NCBI RefSeq assembly: GCF_000224515.1
Contig: NZ_AGAF01000229.1
Span: 1 to 64,000, forward strand
DNA: 64,000 bases
Source: Desulfosporosinus sp. OT
Lineage (GTDB): Bacteria > Bacillota > Desulfitobacteriia > Desulfitobacteriales > Desulfitobacteriaceae
Direction: 5' to 3'
Part shown: piece by piece, positions 25,904 to 34,799 of the stretch
How the letters are laid out: each line of letters begins with the position of its first letter
Position numbering within the stretch: the first letter of the stretch is position 1
Position numbers and translations under genes: made by a program
Notes under the pieces: generated by a model
Told to the model about the DNA's origin: nothing
The model's database searches: none
What the model saw: only the letters and a program-made list of their open reading frames with translations

Positions 25904-26806
25904 GTGAAATTACAAAAAAGTCTATGGAAACGAGGCCTAGTTTGGTCCATGGTGGTAGCTATGATAACCGTGGGACTGGTGGCAGGGTGTGGAACCACTC
26001 CAGCCAAAGAGGATGCCGGCACCACGCCGAGCGAAAACAAAACGGTTAACATTGGTTACGTTAATTGGGCTGAAGATGTGGCTGTAAGTAATATCTGGAA
26101 AGTGCTACTTGAGGAGAAAGGTTATCAGGTTAATCTGAAGAGTCTTGATGTCGCCCCACTCTTCGTCGGCTTAAATAAAGGAGATCTAGACGTCTTCATG
26201 GATGCCTGGCTTCCAATTACACATCAATCGTATTGGGATAAGTATAAAGACAATCTCGATGACTATGGAACATGGTATAAGAGTGAGGCAAAAATTGGCC
26301 TTGTTGTCCCTAAGTATGTCGATATTAATTCCATTGAAGAGATGAAAGCGAAAAAAGATCAGTTTGATGGTAAAATTATTGGCATTGATCCAGGTGCTGG
26401 AATTATGAAAGCCACTAGCAAAGCTGTTGGGGATTATGGTATAGACTATGAAGTTGTCCAGAGTTCAGAAGCAGCCATGATGACCGCTCTTGACAAAGCC
26501 TATCGTGACAAAAAATGGATTGCTGTTACTGGTTGGAGTCCGCATTGGATGTTTGCCAAGTATGATCTTAAATATCTAGAAGATCCGAAGGCGGACTTTG
26601 GAAGTGCTGAACAGATTCATACCTTGGCCAACAAGAATTTCACAACAAAAAACCCAGACATTTCCAAGATGCTAAAGGCGTTTAAACTCGATGATCAACA
26701 AATCGGTAGCCTCGAGAGTCTAATTAACGGCGGTATGCAACCTGAAGAGGCTGCGAAAAAATGGATCACGGATAATAAAGATTTAGTTGATGGTTGGATG
26801 AAGTAG
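25904..26806 (+). CDS. Glycine betaine-binding lipoprotein (ProX/OpuAC type)
   Basis: A 300-residue extracytoplasmic binding protein with a lipoprotein signal (VGLVAGC, lipid-modified C29) and the OpuAC substrate-binding fold. Aromatic segments likely to form the cation-pi cage for the quaternary amine are visible: INWAE-like NWAEDVAVSNIW, DVFMDAWLPITH and GWSPHWMFAKYDLKYLED. Start is GTG after GAGGAGG. Substrate may be glycine betaine or another betaine; the cage does not distinguish them by eye. It is the last gene of the operon, ahead of a bidirectional terminator. Confidence 0.93.
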   Translation: MKLQKSLWKRGLVWSMVVAMITVGLVAGCGTTPAKEDAGTTPSENKTVNIGYVNWAEDVAVSNIWKVLLEEKGYQVNLKSLDVAPLFVGLNKGDLDVFMDAWLPITHQSYWDKYKDNLDDYGTWYKSEAKIGLVVPKYVDINSIEEMKAKKDQFDGKIIGIDPGAGIMKATSKAVGDYGIDYEVVQSSEAAMMTALDKAYRDKKWIAVTGWSPHWMFAKYDLKYLEDPKADFGSAEQIHTLANKNFTTKNPDISKMLKAFKLDDQQIGSLESLINGGMQPEEAAKKWITDNKDLVDGWMK

Positions 26807-26885
26807 GCGTTAGCAACTAAAGTCATGATCTTCTGCTTTAAGTTGTAGAAATTACACTGTTTTCGATAACTTTAAAAAAGCAACT

Positions 26886-26927
26886 AAAAGGGATAGGATT
26901 CATAATATGAATTCCTATCCCTTTTAG
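26886..26927. terminator. Bidirectional terminator between two betaine importers
   Basis: AAAAGGGATAGGA and its complement TCCTATCCCTTTT, with inner TTCAT/ATGAA pairing, form a strong hairpin with A- and T-tracts on both sides, between the convergent ProVWX-type and OpuC-type operons. Confidence 0.85.
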
Positions 26928-26965
26928 CGATCTTGTTACCTCTGTTTCTTTGCTCATGGGATCGA

Positions 26966-27025
26966 TCATATTTGCTAAATTACGTCAATGCGAACAGACA
27001 ATTAAGCGTTAAGAAACACAACAAT
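26966..27025. repeat. Short degenerate copy of the hut intergenic repeat
   Basis: GCTAAATTACGTCAATGCG, a CAGACAATTAAGCG block and GCGTTAAGAAACACAAC resemble the middle of the copies at 12405 and 14470 (GAATTGCGTCAATGAGCGCA, GGCGTTAAGAAACG). It lies between convergent operons. Confidence 0.55.
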
Positions 27026-27033
27026 TTAACTCT

Positions 27034-27978
27034 CTACTTTAATAGGCCTTTACTTTTCAAAAACGTAGTAGAAACTTCTTCGATAGACATTTTCTCAACA
27101 TCAGCCTGCTTATTCAATTCTGTGATCGTTGCAGTATCTAGAAGATCACTTAGTTTCTTCAGATCTGCCGACAAATCGGGATAAGCTTCCACAATTTCCT
27201 TCCTTACAACAGGACAAGCATTATAGACAGGAAAAGCGTTTTTATCATCTTCGAGCATAACGAGCTTATCTGTAATAATTCTCGGTTCTGTGGTAAACGC
27301 CAGAGCCAAATCTCCTTTTTTCGCTTTGAGAGTGTCATAGTTTAACCCCATGGCGACATCCACGAGATCGTCTTTGGGCATTTTAAAATCATAGGACTTT
27401 TCAAAGGATGGCAAACCATCCGCTCTGCCATCCCATTCTGGGAAGCTGACGAATTTCAAGTGTTCACCTTTTTTCACTTGGGCAACATAGTCAGAGGTCG
27501 TTTTCAAGTTATACTTTTCAGCAATATCCGAGCGAACGACGATTCCATAAGTATCATTTAGTGGTGCATAATCCAGCCACTCGATGCCGTTCTTTTCATC
27601 CCAGTCTTTAATGAGCGTATAGCTTTCTTTCGCATCAAACACAGGGTCATGTTTCATTAAGTTGATCACACCTGTACCAGTATACTCCCAGTACATATCG
27701 ATTTGTCCAGATGTCAGAGCTGGACGGATAACAGCCAGTTCTCCTAACCCCATCTTGTTTTCCACTGGGTATCCCAGACCTTTTAGATACTGTAAGCTTA
27801 GTGTTCCTAAGAGTGAAGCTTCTGTAAAAGTCTTAGAAGAAATCTTAATAGTAGGTCCTTTTTTGGCGTTATCAGCGTTACCCTCGGTCGTCTTCTGTGA
27901 ACTGCAACCCACTACCCCTCCAAAAGCAAGTACTAAGGACAAGACGGCTATAAGGCCAAATAAAAATCTTTTCTTCAT
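27034..27978 (-). CDS. Betaine/choline-binding lipoprotein (OpuCC/OsmF type)
   Basis: The 314-residue protein has a lipoprotein signal (FGGVVGC, C25) and the OpuAC-like fold of quaternary-amine binding proteins, with SKTFTEASLLGTLSLQYLK near the start and MYWEYTGTGVINLM in the first lobe. The ATG at 27978 sits seven bases after GGAGGAG. It is the last gene of the OpuC-type operon, about 110 bases after the second permease. In this family the protein binds glycine betaine, choline, carnitine or related compounds; specificity is unknown here. Confidence 0.92.
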   Translation of the reverse strand: MKKRFLFGLIAVLSLVLAFGGVVGCSSQKTTEGNADNAKKGPTIKISSKTFTEASLLGTLSLQYLKGLGYPVENKMGLGELAVIRPALTSGQIDMYWEYTGTGVINLMKHDPVFDAKESYTLIKDWDEKNGIEWLDYAPLNDTYGIVVRSDIAEKYNLKTTSDYVAQVKKGEHLKFVSFPEWDGRADGLPSFEKSYDFKMPKDDLVDVAMGLNYDTLKAKKGDLALAFTTEPRIITDKLVMLEDDKNAFPVYNACPVVRKEIVEAYPDLSADLKKLSDLLDTATITELNKQADVEKMSIEEVSTTFLKSKGLLK

Positions 27979-28090
27979 GTACACACTCCTCCTTCTTTAA
28001 GCTATGATTGTCTATCTCCTTTGAACCTTTTCTTCACTTTCTATTTCCTACTAGTTTATCCCCTCCTTTCAACATCCTTTACAGGTCATG

Positions 28091-28735
28091 TTATTCAACC
28101 CACGTGCTAGGCGGGGTGATTCGTAACTCGATATAACTTAACATCCGATCCATGAAAATAGCCATGATAGCCCCAAGCCCTGCTCCAACAATTAAGTATT
28201 CGGGCCTAAAGAGGGACAATCCCCCCATAATTAAATTACCTAAACCACCCGCCCCAATAAGAGATGCTAGGGTACCCATACTGACAACATAAACGGTTGC
28301 AGTTCGAATGCCACTGAGTATGATCGGCATGGCCAAAGGGATTTCCACCTCGAATAAAATCTTCCCTTTGGACATCCCCATCCCGGAAGCTGCTTCCTTC
28401 ACATCAGGGCTAACCCCTATGATTCCAGCGATTGTATTTCTGACGATTGGCAACAGACTCTGAAATAATAAAGCCAGCACGGCGGGTTTTATTCCCAAAC
28501 CAAGAATTGGCAATGCCAAAGCAATAATCGCTAATCCAGGAATAGCTTGTAAAACGTTAAGTAAGTTAAGGGTAACCAGACCGAACCTTTTAAATTTTGG
28601 ACGGGTTAAGAATATCCCGAGCGGTACAGAGATCAGAATCGCTATAGCTACGGTGACCACCACGATCAGAGAATGCTCGAACAAAGCTTCTGGCGCCTTT
28701 TCAAAAAGAGCGAACCTGAAATTCTCCCAAGTCAT
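28091..28735 (-). CDS. Quaternary-amine ABC transporter permease (OpuCD type)
   Basis: A 214-residue permease with about five or six membrane spans (LNVLQAIPGLAIIALALPIL, TLASLIGAGGLGNLI) and the coupling motif AASGMGMSKGKILFEVEI. It pairs with the second permease at 29911-30567, the two-permease layout typical of OpuC/OpuB systems. Its start codon follows directly on the ATPase stop, so the two are translationally coupled. Confidence 0.92.
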   Translation of the reverse strand: MTWENFRFALFEKAPEALFEHSLIVVVTVAIAILISVPLGIFLTRPKFKRFGLVTLNLLNVLQAIPGLAIIALALPILGLGIKPAVLALLFQSLLPIVRNTIAGIIGVSPDVKEAASGMGMSKGKILFEVEIPLAMPIILSGIRTATVYVVSMGTLASLIGAGGLGNLIMGGLSLFRPEYLIVGAGLGAIMAIFMDRMLSYIELRITPPSTWVE

Positions 28736-29851
28736 CTACTCACCCTCTTTCCGATAGACATGTTTCCGAATGTCTTTGAAAGAGAGCATTCCACGCAGTT
28801 CTTCGCCTTTCAGAATCCCAAGATAATCAACATCATATTCCAGCAAACGAGAGAGCGCATCTGGTAGGGATGTTGACGTTTGGACGAAAGCCTTCTCCGT
28901 ACGCAGAACCCTTCTTTTTAACCTCTCCGAGTCATCCCCTGAATCGCCAAAATCCGCTAAGGTGAAGTGCCCACAGCTTATACCTGCTTCATTTAGAAGA
29001 AAAGCTACTTCTGCCCCAGTATCCCTCATTTTTTGGGCAGCACCCAGTAATTCATGTTCTCTCACAATACACCCAACCGGTTGCATCGCTTCTTCTACAT
29101 GAAACAAGTTCAACTTTTTGACAACCCGATCATGACCAATAAAGTTCTCCACGAAATCATTCTTTGGATTCGTTAGAATGTCTTCCGGAGTTCCAAATTG
29201 AACTAACTTTCCAGCATTAAAGATGGCAATTTTATCTCCCATCTTGATAGCTTCGTTAATGTCATGCGTCACAAAGACGATTGTTTTCTTAATCTCCTTT
29301 TGCAAACGCAGGAATTCATCTTGCAAATGGGTACGGGCTATAGGATCAACTGCTCCGAAGGGTTCATCCATAAGCATGATGGGAGGATCGACTGCCATAG
29401 CTCGGGCTACACCGACTCTCTGCATTTGCCCACCACTGAGTTGTGACGGGTATTTATCTCGAGTCTTTTCAGGGTCAAGGCCCATCATTACTATAAGTTC
29501 TTCAACCCGTTTCTTAATCTTATCCTTCGGCCATTTATATAACCGCGGTACGATGGCAATGTTTTCGGCAATCGTCCGGTGCGGCAGAAGGCCGATCTGC
29601 TGAATCACATAGCCAATACCCATTCTCAACTGATCCGAGTCCGTATTCATTACATCGTTTCCATTAATTTTGATCGACCCAGACGTAGGTTCAATCATGC
29701 GGTTAATCATGCGTAAAGTTGTACTTTTACCGCAACCAGAGGGACCTACTAATACACAAATCTCTCCCTCCGGTATGGAGAGAGATAATTGGTCCACTGC
29801 TGGCAGCGCTTGGCCAGGATACTGTTTCGTCACTTGCTTCAATTCTATCAT
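28736..29851 (-). CDS. Quaternary-amine ABC transporter ATPase (OpuCA type)
   Basis: The 371-residue ATPase has Walker A GPSGCGKST, Q-loop YVIQQIGLLPHRT, signature LSGGQMQRVGVARA, Walker B PIMLMDEPFGAVDP and C-terminal CBS domains. It is the OpuCA type, distinct from the ProV-type ATPase at 23842, so the locus has two independent betaine importers. GGGGGATCTT precedes the ATG. It is the second gene of the sigma-54-promoted operon. Confidence 0.94.
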   Translation of the reverse strand: MIELKQVTKQYPGQALPAVDQLSLSIPEGEICVLVGPSGCGKSTTLRMINRMIEPTSGSIKINGNDVMNTDSDQLRMGIGYVIQQIGLLPHRTIAENIAIVPRLYKWPKDKIKKRVEELIVMMGLDPEKTRDKYPSQLSGGQMQRVGVARAMAVDPPIMLMDEPFGAVDPIARTHLQDEFLRLQKEIKKTIVFVTHDINEAIKMGDKIAIFNAGKLVQFGTPEDILTNPKNDFVENFIGHDRVVKKLNLFHVEEAMQPVGCIVREHELLGAAQKMRDTGAEVAFLLNEAGISCGHFTLADFGDSGDDSERLKRRVLRTEKAFVQTSTSLPDALSRLLEYDVDYLGILKGEELRGMLSFKDIRKHVYRKEGE

Positions 29852-29910
29852 AAGATCCCCCTTTGCCCACTTTATCTTGTCCTCTGTTAGAACATCTATT
29901 TGAAGAGGAA

Positions 29911-30567
29911 CTAGCGGTTAATTCTTAATCCACGGGGAACAATCCTTTTCTCAATAGCCCCAAGGATTGTGTCTAACCCAATGGCAATTAAGGAGATAAT
30001 CAGTGCTCCTGTGACCATCATGGGAGTATTTGATCGGACAAGGCCTTCCGAAATAAAGCGCCCTAAGTTACGTTCCCCGATATAGGTAGCGATGGCTGCT
30101 ATACCCGTAGTCATGACAACGGTTATCCGAAAACCAGCAAAAATTATCGGGATACCCAGAGGCAAAAGAATTTCGCGCATGATCCTTCCTGAACTCATAC
30201 CCATCCCTCTAGCCGCTTCAATAACATTGCGATCAACATTTTTAACCCCATCGTAAACATTTCGAATTAAAGGCATCATCGCATACAGAACCAAAGCGAA
30301 CAAAGCTGATTTCCGACCTAATCCAAAGGTTGGGATGGCTACCAAAATAGCAAACATAGATAAACTGGGAATACAGAAAATTGTATTCGCCAAAGCAAGG
30401 ACCCGAGCAGCCCATTTGTCGTTTTTCGTTAATAGCAAGCCAATAGGCACCCAGATCTCAAGGGAAATTGCCACTGCTGATAAAACAAGCGTAAAATGAT
30501 TTTCAGTATATTCTATAATTGTCCCAGTATTCTTCGTGAAAAAATTGATAAAATCTTCTAAGGTCAC
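29911..30567 (-). CDS. Quaternary-amine ABC transporter permease (OpuCB type)
   Basis: First gene of the OpuC-type operon. The 218-residue permease has about five or six membrane spans and the coupling motif EAARGMGMSSGRIMREILL. It starts with GTG after GGAGGAG at slightly long spacing; the nearby ATG is out of frame. A sigma-54 promoter lies at 30691-30705, about 125 bases upstream, linking this operon to the mttB group and to the activator gene that follows. Confidence 0.92.
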   Translation of the reverse strand: MTLEDFINFFTKNTGTIIEYTENHFTLVLSAVAISLEIWVPIGLLLTKNDKWAARVLALANTIFCIPSLSMFAILVAIPTFGLGRKSALFALVLYAMMPLIRNVYDGVKNVDRNVIEAARGMGMSSGRIMREILLPLGIPIIFAGFRITVVMTTGIAAIATYIGERNLGRFISEGLVRSNTPMMVTGALIISLIAIGLDTILGAIEKRIVPRGLRINR

Positions 30568-30690
30568 TCGCCATCACTCCTCCTTCTTCATATTTTAGCC
30601 AAATTCGAGGAAACTAGGCCGGCCTTTTGGTAACTATCTGAGACCCTTTTCTTAAGATTTAACCTAATACGCAAGTTATAGTAATTTGAC

Positions 30691-30705
30691 GCAAGAACCA
30701 TGCCA
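30691..30705 (-). promoter_or_regulatory. Sigma-54 (-24/-12) promoter of the OpuC-type operon
   Basis: On the minus strand TGGCATGGTTCTTGC has GG and GC separated by exactly ten bases, matching TGGCAY-RNNNN-TTGC. Transcription would start near 30679, about 110 bases before the first permease. Its first six bases are the same as in the mttB promoter. Confidence 0.85.
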
Positions 30706-30757
30706 CTTTTTAAATTAATGGTAGGATCGACATCTAGTCTTTTAGCTCATAAGGAAC

Positions 30758-30777
30758 TGTGCAAATAATATTTGCTC
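30758..30777. promoter_or_regulatory. Candidate activator site of the OpuC-type operon
   Basis: TGTGCAAATAATATTTGCTC contains the perfect dyad GCAAAT-AAT-ATTTGC, about 80-100 bases upstream of the predicted sigma-54 start, the usual enhancer distance. It matches the dyad at 23386-23405 over most of its length. Confidence 0.55.
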
Positions 30778-30820
30778 GAAAAAAGCTGACAGCGCTTTAA
30801 GCGGGCACTTCCAGGCAAAT

Positions 30821-30852
30821 GCATAAAATTTAGTTGCCAAAATTTTATGCCC
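30821..30852 (-). terminator. Hairpin after the activator gene
   Basis: GCATAAAATTT and AAATTTTATGC pair around a short loop, 25 bases beyond the activator's stop codon. The following U-tract is poor, so termination is likely but not certain; it could also be a regulatory dyad. Confidence 0.45.
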
Positions 30853-30876
30853 ATTTAATCACAATATTCGGCATTT

Positions 30877-32280
30877 TTAAACCTCAATCCCTAATTTTTT
30901 CATGCGATATTGGAGATTCTGGCGCGCTATTCCTATAGACTCAGCGGCCTTGGTGATATTTCCATGATGATTTTTCAAAGCTTCTCTCAGTACCTGCGTT
31001 TCTGTCTCGCGCAAAGCATGGGCTAATGTCCCAGAACCTTTTTTATAAAATTCCGAAATTGTTCCATCTTGTCTGAGAAACTTGGATTTTAGGTAATGCG
31101 GCAAATGGTCAATTGTGATGACTTTCCGGCCATCCAGCATGTTCATAGCACTTTCAATGATGTGTTCTAATTCGCGCACATTACCCGGCCATTGATATCT
31201 CATAAAAACGTCCTTTAACTTGTCGTTCATGGAAACATTTCTCAATCCATAAATTCTTTGATACTTTTTCATGAAATAATGGATTAAAGCCTCAATATCC
31301 TCTTGCCGGTCTTTTAAGGGAGGAACGTAAAGAGTAATGACCGCCAGTCGATAGAAAAGGTCTTTGCGCAAAATACCATTATTCACCGCTTCCCAAGGAT
31401 CTACATTGGTAGAACTGATAACTCGGCAGTGGACTGGAATTTCCACCGTCCCGCCAACCCGCCTTACCATTTTTTCTTGCAACACCCGCAAAAGTTTAGC
31501 CTGTAGAGCGCTATTCAGAGAATTGAGTTCATCCAAAAACAAAGTTCCATTCCCAGCTTGTTGAAACAGACCCTTAGATTCTATGGCCCCTGTAAAAGCT
31601 CCTTTGGCTGTACCAAAAAGAATACTTTCCAACAAAGTTTCTGGAATCGCAGCACAGTTAATCGCCACGAAGGGCTCCTTTTTGCGGGAGCTATAATTAT
31701 GAATAGCTTGAACTAATAATTCTTTACCGGTTCCTGTTTCTCCAAAGACTAAGATAAAACCGTCGGCCACTGCTGCTTTCTTTGCCGAAACAACCATTTC
31801 CTGCATGGCAGAACTAACAAAGTTGATCGATTCAAATGTATAACGAGTACCATTATCACGCTGGCGCCCATCCGATCCAATTTGATCCTGAAATTGCATC
31901 GTTTTAGTCAACAGTTCTTTAAACTTGGTAATATCTTTACACACCGAGTATACGGCAATAACCTCACTGTTTTCGATCACTGGATAAGTACTTGCTACTA
32001 TGTTAACTTCTTTCCCTTTATTTGTGAAATAAGTTTTATTTTTTTCAAGAACTGTCTCTCCAGTTAGAACAGCCGTTAAATGTTCACTGCTTTCTAACGT
32101 CACCGCATCATATACTTCGGTTAAATACTTACCGACGACGTTTTCAGATACTAATTCTTCTAATTTGGCCATCTCAGAATTGTAGAAAATTATTTTGCCA
32201 TGACGGTCAGTAACAATTACGCCTTCTTCAATCGAATCAAAAATATGACTAAACGTTCGAACCAAAACATCATCGAGCAT
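30877..32280 (-). CDS. Sigma-54-dependent transcriptional activator with PAS domain
   Basis: The 467-residue protein has a PAS domain (about 8-120), an AAA+ domain with Walker A GETGTGKE (180-187), the sigma-54-contacting GAFTGA loop (227-232), Walker B TLFLDEL (246-252), and a C-terminal Fis-type helix-turn-helix (GNITKAAESIGIARQNLQ). It should activate the two -24/-12 promoters nearby. The PAS domain may sense a ligand or redox state. The ATG at 32280 follows AGAGAGG; an in-frame start at 32319 is rejected. It is the last gene of the importer-FAD subunit operon, so its level is tied to that operon. Confidence 0.95.
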   Translation of the reverse strand: MLDDVLVRTFSHIFDSIEEGVIVTDRHGKIIFYNSEMAKLEELVSENVVGKYLTEVYDAVTLESSEHLTAVLTGETVLEKNKTYFTNKGKEVNIVASTYPVIENSEVIAVYSVCKDITKFKELLTKTMQFQDQIGSDGRQRDNGTRYTFESINFVSSAMQEMVVSAKKAAVADGFILVFGETGTGKELLVQAIHNYSSRKKEPFVAINCAAIPETLLESILFGTAKGAFTGAIESKGLFQQAGNGTLFLDELNSLNSALQAKLLRVLQEKMVRRVGGTVEIPVHCRVISSTNVDPWEAVNNGILRKDLFYRLAVITLYVPPLKDRQEDIEALIHYFMKKYQRIYGLRNVSMNDKLKDVFMRYQWPGNVRELEHIIESAMNMLDGRKVITIDHLPHYLKSKFLRQDGTISEFYKKGSGTLAHALRETETQVLREALKNHHGNITKAAESIGIARQNLQYRMKKLGIEV

Positions 32281-32331
32281 AATGTTACCTCTCTTTAAGT
32301 CTATTGTTAAATCTTCCAATTCTGTCCTTAT

Positions 32332-33228
32332 TTATTGGCCAAGACTGATAACCATCTGCTCCGGAAACATATCACACAGAAGATCATAACCTAAACCTTG
32401 TATAGCCACGCGTTTATACTCCTGTGAATGCCGACCAGGGATCGCCTGATCGACGGCTAGTGAAAGACGTTCAGAAATCTCCTGTGCCAGATCCTGATTA
32501 ACTATCTTTCCTTGTAATGTTAGTTCTAACTCCTCAAGGCGAAATGGGGTCCGCCCTAAAGCACCTACCGCCCACCTCACTTCCCGGATTTGTTTATTTG
32601 CTGAGTCAATTTCAACCCTTAGCGCCATGTTCAGACGGGCAATCGTCACTGCAGAACGACTGCCCACTTTGACAAAGCCGCTCAAGATCTGTACTTCTTT
32701 CTGGGCCTTACATAACGGGAAATCGATCTCTGTTATCAACTCTTTAGCCTGTAAGCCTGCGCCGCTCCCTGCTTGTAGTTGAGCAAAGGATACTCTCCTT
32801 AATCCCTGCGGCCCAAGAATACTTACCCAAGCATCAAGTGCCAGTAATGCTGGCAGGCTATCTCCAGCTGGTGAGGCTTTGGCAATATTTCCACCTAGAG
32901 TAGCCCTGTTGCGGATCTGAGTGGAACCAACTTGTGCAGCTGCTTGTCCCAGACATCTGGCCTTCTCCCTAACCAGACTGCTCTCACTGATTTGGGTGAA
33001 AGTTGTCGCACTCCCGATTCTTAACCTGCCTTCTGCTTCCTTTATATAATTAAGCTCAGGAATTTGAGACAGGTCAATGAGCCAAGCTGGTTTAAGCTCT
33101 CCGCTATTTAATTGTATTACAAGATCCGTGCCCCCGCTGATAAAAACTGCCTCTTCCTGGATTAGGGAAAGTGTTTCTTTTACTTCTGTGATGCTCCTTG
33201 GACAGGCGAACTTAAATTTCGGCCTCAT
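32332..33228 (-). CDS. FAD-binding subunit of a molybdenum hydroxylase (CoxM/XdhB type)
   Basis: The 298-residue protein shows the FAD-binding motifs of the xanthine-dehydrogenase medium subunit: VFISGGTDLVIQLNSG (about 28-43) and RNRATLGGNIAKASPAGDS, then the CO-dehydrogenase-flavoprotein C-terminal domain. It takes electrons from the Fe-S subunit. No catalytic or Fe-S subunit is beside it; the only ones in the window are at 8092-10855. The simplest view is one three-part enzyme encoded in two places. It is co-transcribed with an ABC importer upstream and the activator downstream. Confidence 0.92.
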   Translation of the reverse strand: MRPKFKFACPRSITEVKETLSLIQEEAVFISGGTDLVIQLNSGELKPAWLIDLSQIPELNYIKEAEGRLRIGSATTFTQISESSLVREKARCLGQAAAQVGSTQIRNRATLGGNIAKASPAGDSLPALLALDAWVSILGPQGLRRVSFAQLQAGSGAGLQAKELITEIDFPLCKAQKEVQILSGFVKVGSRSAVTIARLNMALRVEIDSANKQIREVRWAVGALGRTPFRLEELELTLQGKIVNQDLAQEISERLSLAVDQAIPGRHSQEYKRVAIQGLGYDLLCDMFPEQMVISLGQ

Positions 33229-33271
33229 GATATAGCCCTCCTTACGTTGAGAACCCTTTGATTACATTCGC

Positions 33272-34045
33272 TCAGTTTCCTTTGACATGTTGCCAACGGC
33301 AAAGGATCGTTTCCAAGAGATCTACGACAATAAACAAACTGACTCCGAGTAGCGCCATCATTATGATTCCAGCAAACATCTCATCCGGTGCCGCACGGCT
33401 CCACGAATCCATAATAAAATAACCTAACCCTTCGGTCGTAGCAAACGACTCAGCGAAGAACAAAACAGCAATCGCGGTACCCATGCTCAGGCGAAGCGAC
33501 GTCAAAACATCAGGCAAACTCGCTGGCAAAAGCACGTACCGATAGACTTGTACACGGTTTCCACCCAGAGAACGCAGAGATGAAACCGTTTCAGCGGGCA
33601 CTTTACGAACAGCATCGCGTGTGGTCACTAGAATCTGAAAAAAGACAATAAATGTAATGAGAAAGATTTTCGAACGATCCCCTAGTCCGAGAAACAAGAG
33701 AATCAGAGGAAGAAAGACGATCTTTGGAATCGGATAGGTAATATACACTAAAGGGGCCAAAAATCGGTCAATTCGCCGTTCATGCCCCATAATCAATCCT
33801 AGAGGAAGACCAAGCAGTAACGAGAGTAAAGTAGAAAGAACGACTCGATAGGTGCTGACCCATAGGTGTCTTCCAAGATTGGCTTCTAACAGCAATCGTG
33901 AGGTGGCACTTACAGCTGCCTGAGGTGTCGGTAGCATGGGAGTTTTCAAGGTCCAGGCTACATACTGCCAGAATGCTAATAGAAATAAAGCAGCTCCCAA
34001 ATACCCATAGAGCTGTCTCTGAAATTTTCTCCCCCTCTGGATCAT
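33272..34045 (-). CDS. ABC transporter permease (SsuC/TauC/ThiX family)
   Basis: A 257-residue inner-membrane permease with about six spans and the coupling segment VSSLRSLGGNRVQVYRYVLL, typical of nitrate/sulfonate/pyrimidine importers. Its start overlaps the ATPase stop by four bases. With the ATPase and the binding protein it forms a complete importer. Substrate is unknown; the linked molybdenum-hydroxylase subunit suggests a heterocycle. Confidence 0.92.
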   Translation of the reverse strand: MIQRGRKFQRQLYGYLGAALFLLAFWQYVAWTLKTPMLPTPQAAVSATSRLLLEANLGRHLWVSTYRVVLSTLLSLLLGLPLGLIMGHERRIDRFLAPLVYITYPIPKIVFLPLILLFLGLGDRSKIFLITFIVFFQILVTTRDAVRKVPAETVSSLRSLGGNRVQVYRYVLLPASLPDVLTSLRLSMGTAIAVLFFAESFATTEGLGYFIMDSWSRAAPDEMFAGIIMMALLGVSLFIVVDLLETILCRWQHVKGN

Positions 34046-34797
34046 CCGACCATCCCCCCTTCTAAGAGAGAACGGACATAGCTCGTCTTCTGAAAAAACT
34101 CGGACGTCTGACGATAGCCACTTTGCCCAACAAGAGGATTAAAAATTTCGCCCATGACCTGAGTGGGGCGACCATCTGCCAATACTAAGATACGACTACC
34201 TAGAAATACGGCCTCCTCAATACTGTGCGTCACTAAAACAGTTGTTAGCTTCTGTTCCTGCCAGATTTCTAATAAGAGTTTTTGCAATCGTTCACGAGTC
34301 AAGGCATCAAGTGCCGACAAAGGCTCATCCATCAAAAGCAGATCGGGTTGTAAAGTTAAAGCTCTTGCCAAAGCCACTCTCTGTCTTTGCCCTCCGCTCA
34401 ACTGACTAGGAAAATGATGTTTCACTTCCCACAAGCCCATTTTATGAATCATTTCTTCGACTGCTCTCTGATACTTCCGCTTAGGTATATGCCGAACTCG
34501 CAAACCTAAACAAACATTTTGCTCGACATTAAGCCAAGGAAAGAGTCCATATTCTTGCAGGATAAAGGCTGTTTTCTGCCTTGCACCCACCACCTGTTCA
34601 CCCCAAATCCTAATCTCCCCGCCTGTTGGTTGAAGCAACCCGGCTAAGAGATAAAGAAGAGTGCTTTTACCGCAGCCTGACGGGCCAATTAAGACAACGC
34701 TTTCTCCTGGTTCAACCTTCAAACTAAAATCGTCATAGACCTGGACCTGTGACGTTCCTTGAACATAAGCTAGATTACAATCAGAAATTTCAATCAC
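34042..34797 (-). CDS. ABC transporter ATPase (SsuB/TauB/ThiZ family)
   Basis: The 251-residue ATPase has Walker A GPSGCGKST, Q-loop FILQEYGLFPWLNVEQNV, signature LSGGQRQRVALARA and Walker B LLLMDEPLSALDA. It starts with GTG about ten bases after a GGAG core. It overlaps the permease gene and lies 140 bases after the binding-protein gene. There is no CBS extension, unlike the two betaine ATPases. Confidence 0.94.
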   Translation of the reverse strand: MIEISDCNLAYVQGTSQVQVYDDFSLKVEPGESVVLIGPSGCGKSTLLYLLAGLLQPTGGEIRIWGEQVVGARQKTAFILQEYGLFPWLNVEQNVCLGLRVRHIPKRKYQRAVEEMIHKMGLWEVKHHFPSQLSGGQRQRVALARALTLQPDLLLMDEPLSALDALTRERLQKLLLEIWQEQKLTTVLVTHSIEEAVFLGSRILVLADGRPTQVMGEIFNPLVGQSGYRQTSEFFQKTSYVRSLLEGGMVG

Positions 34798-34799
34798 AG

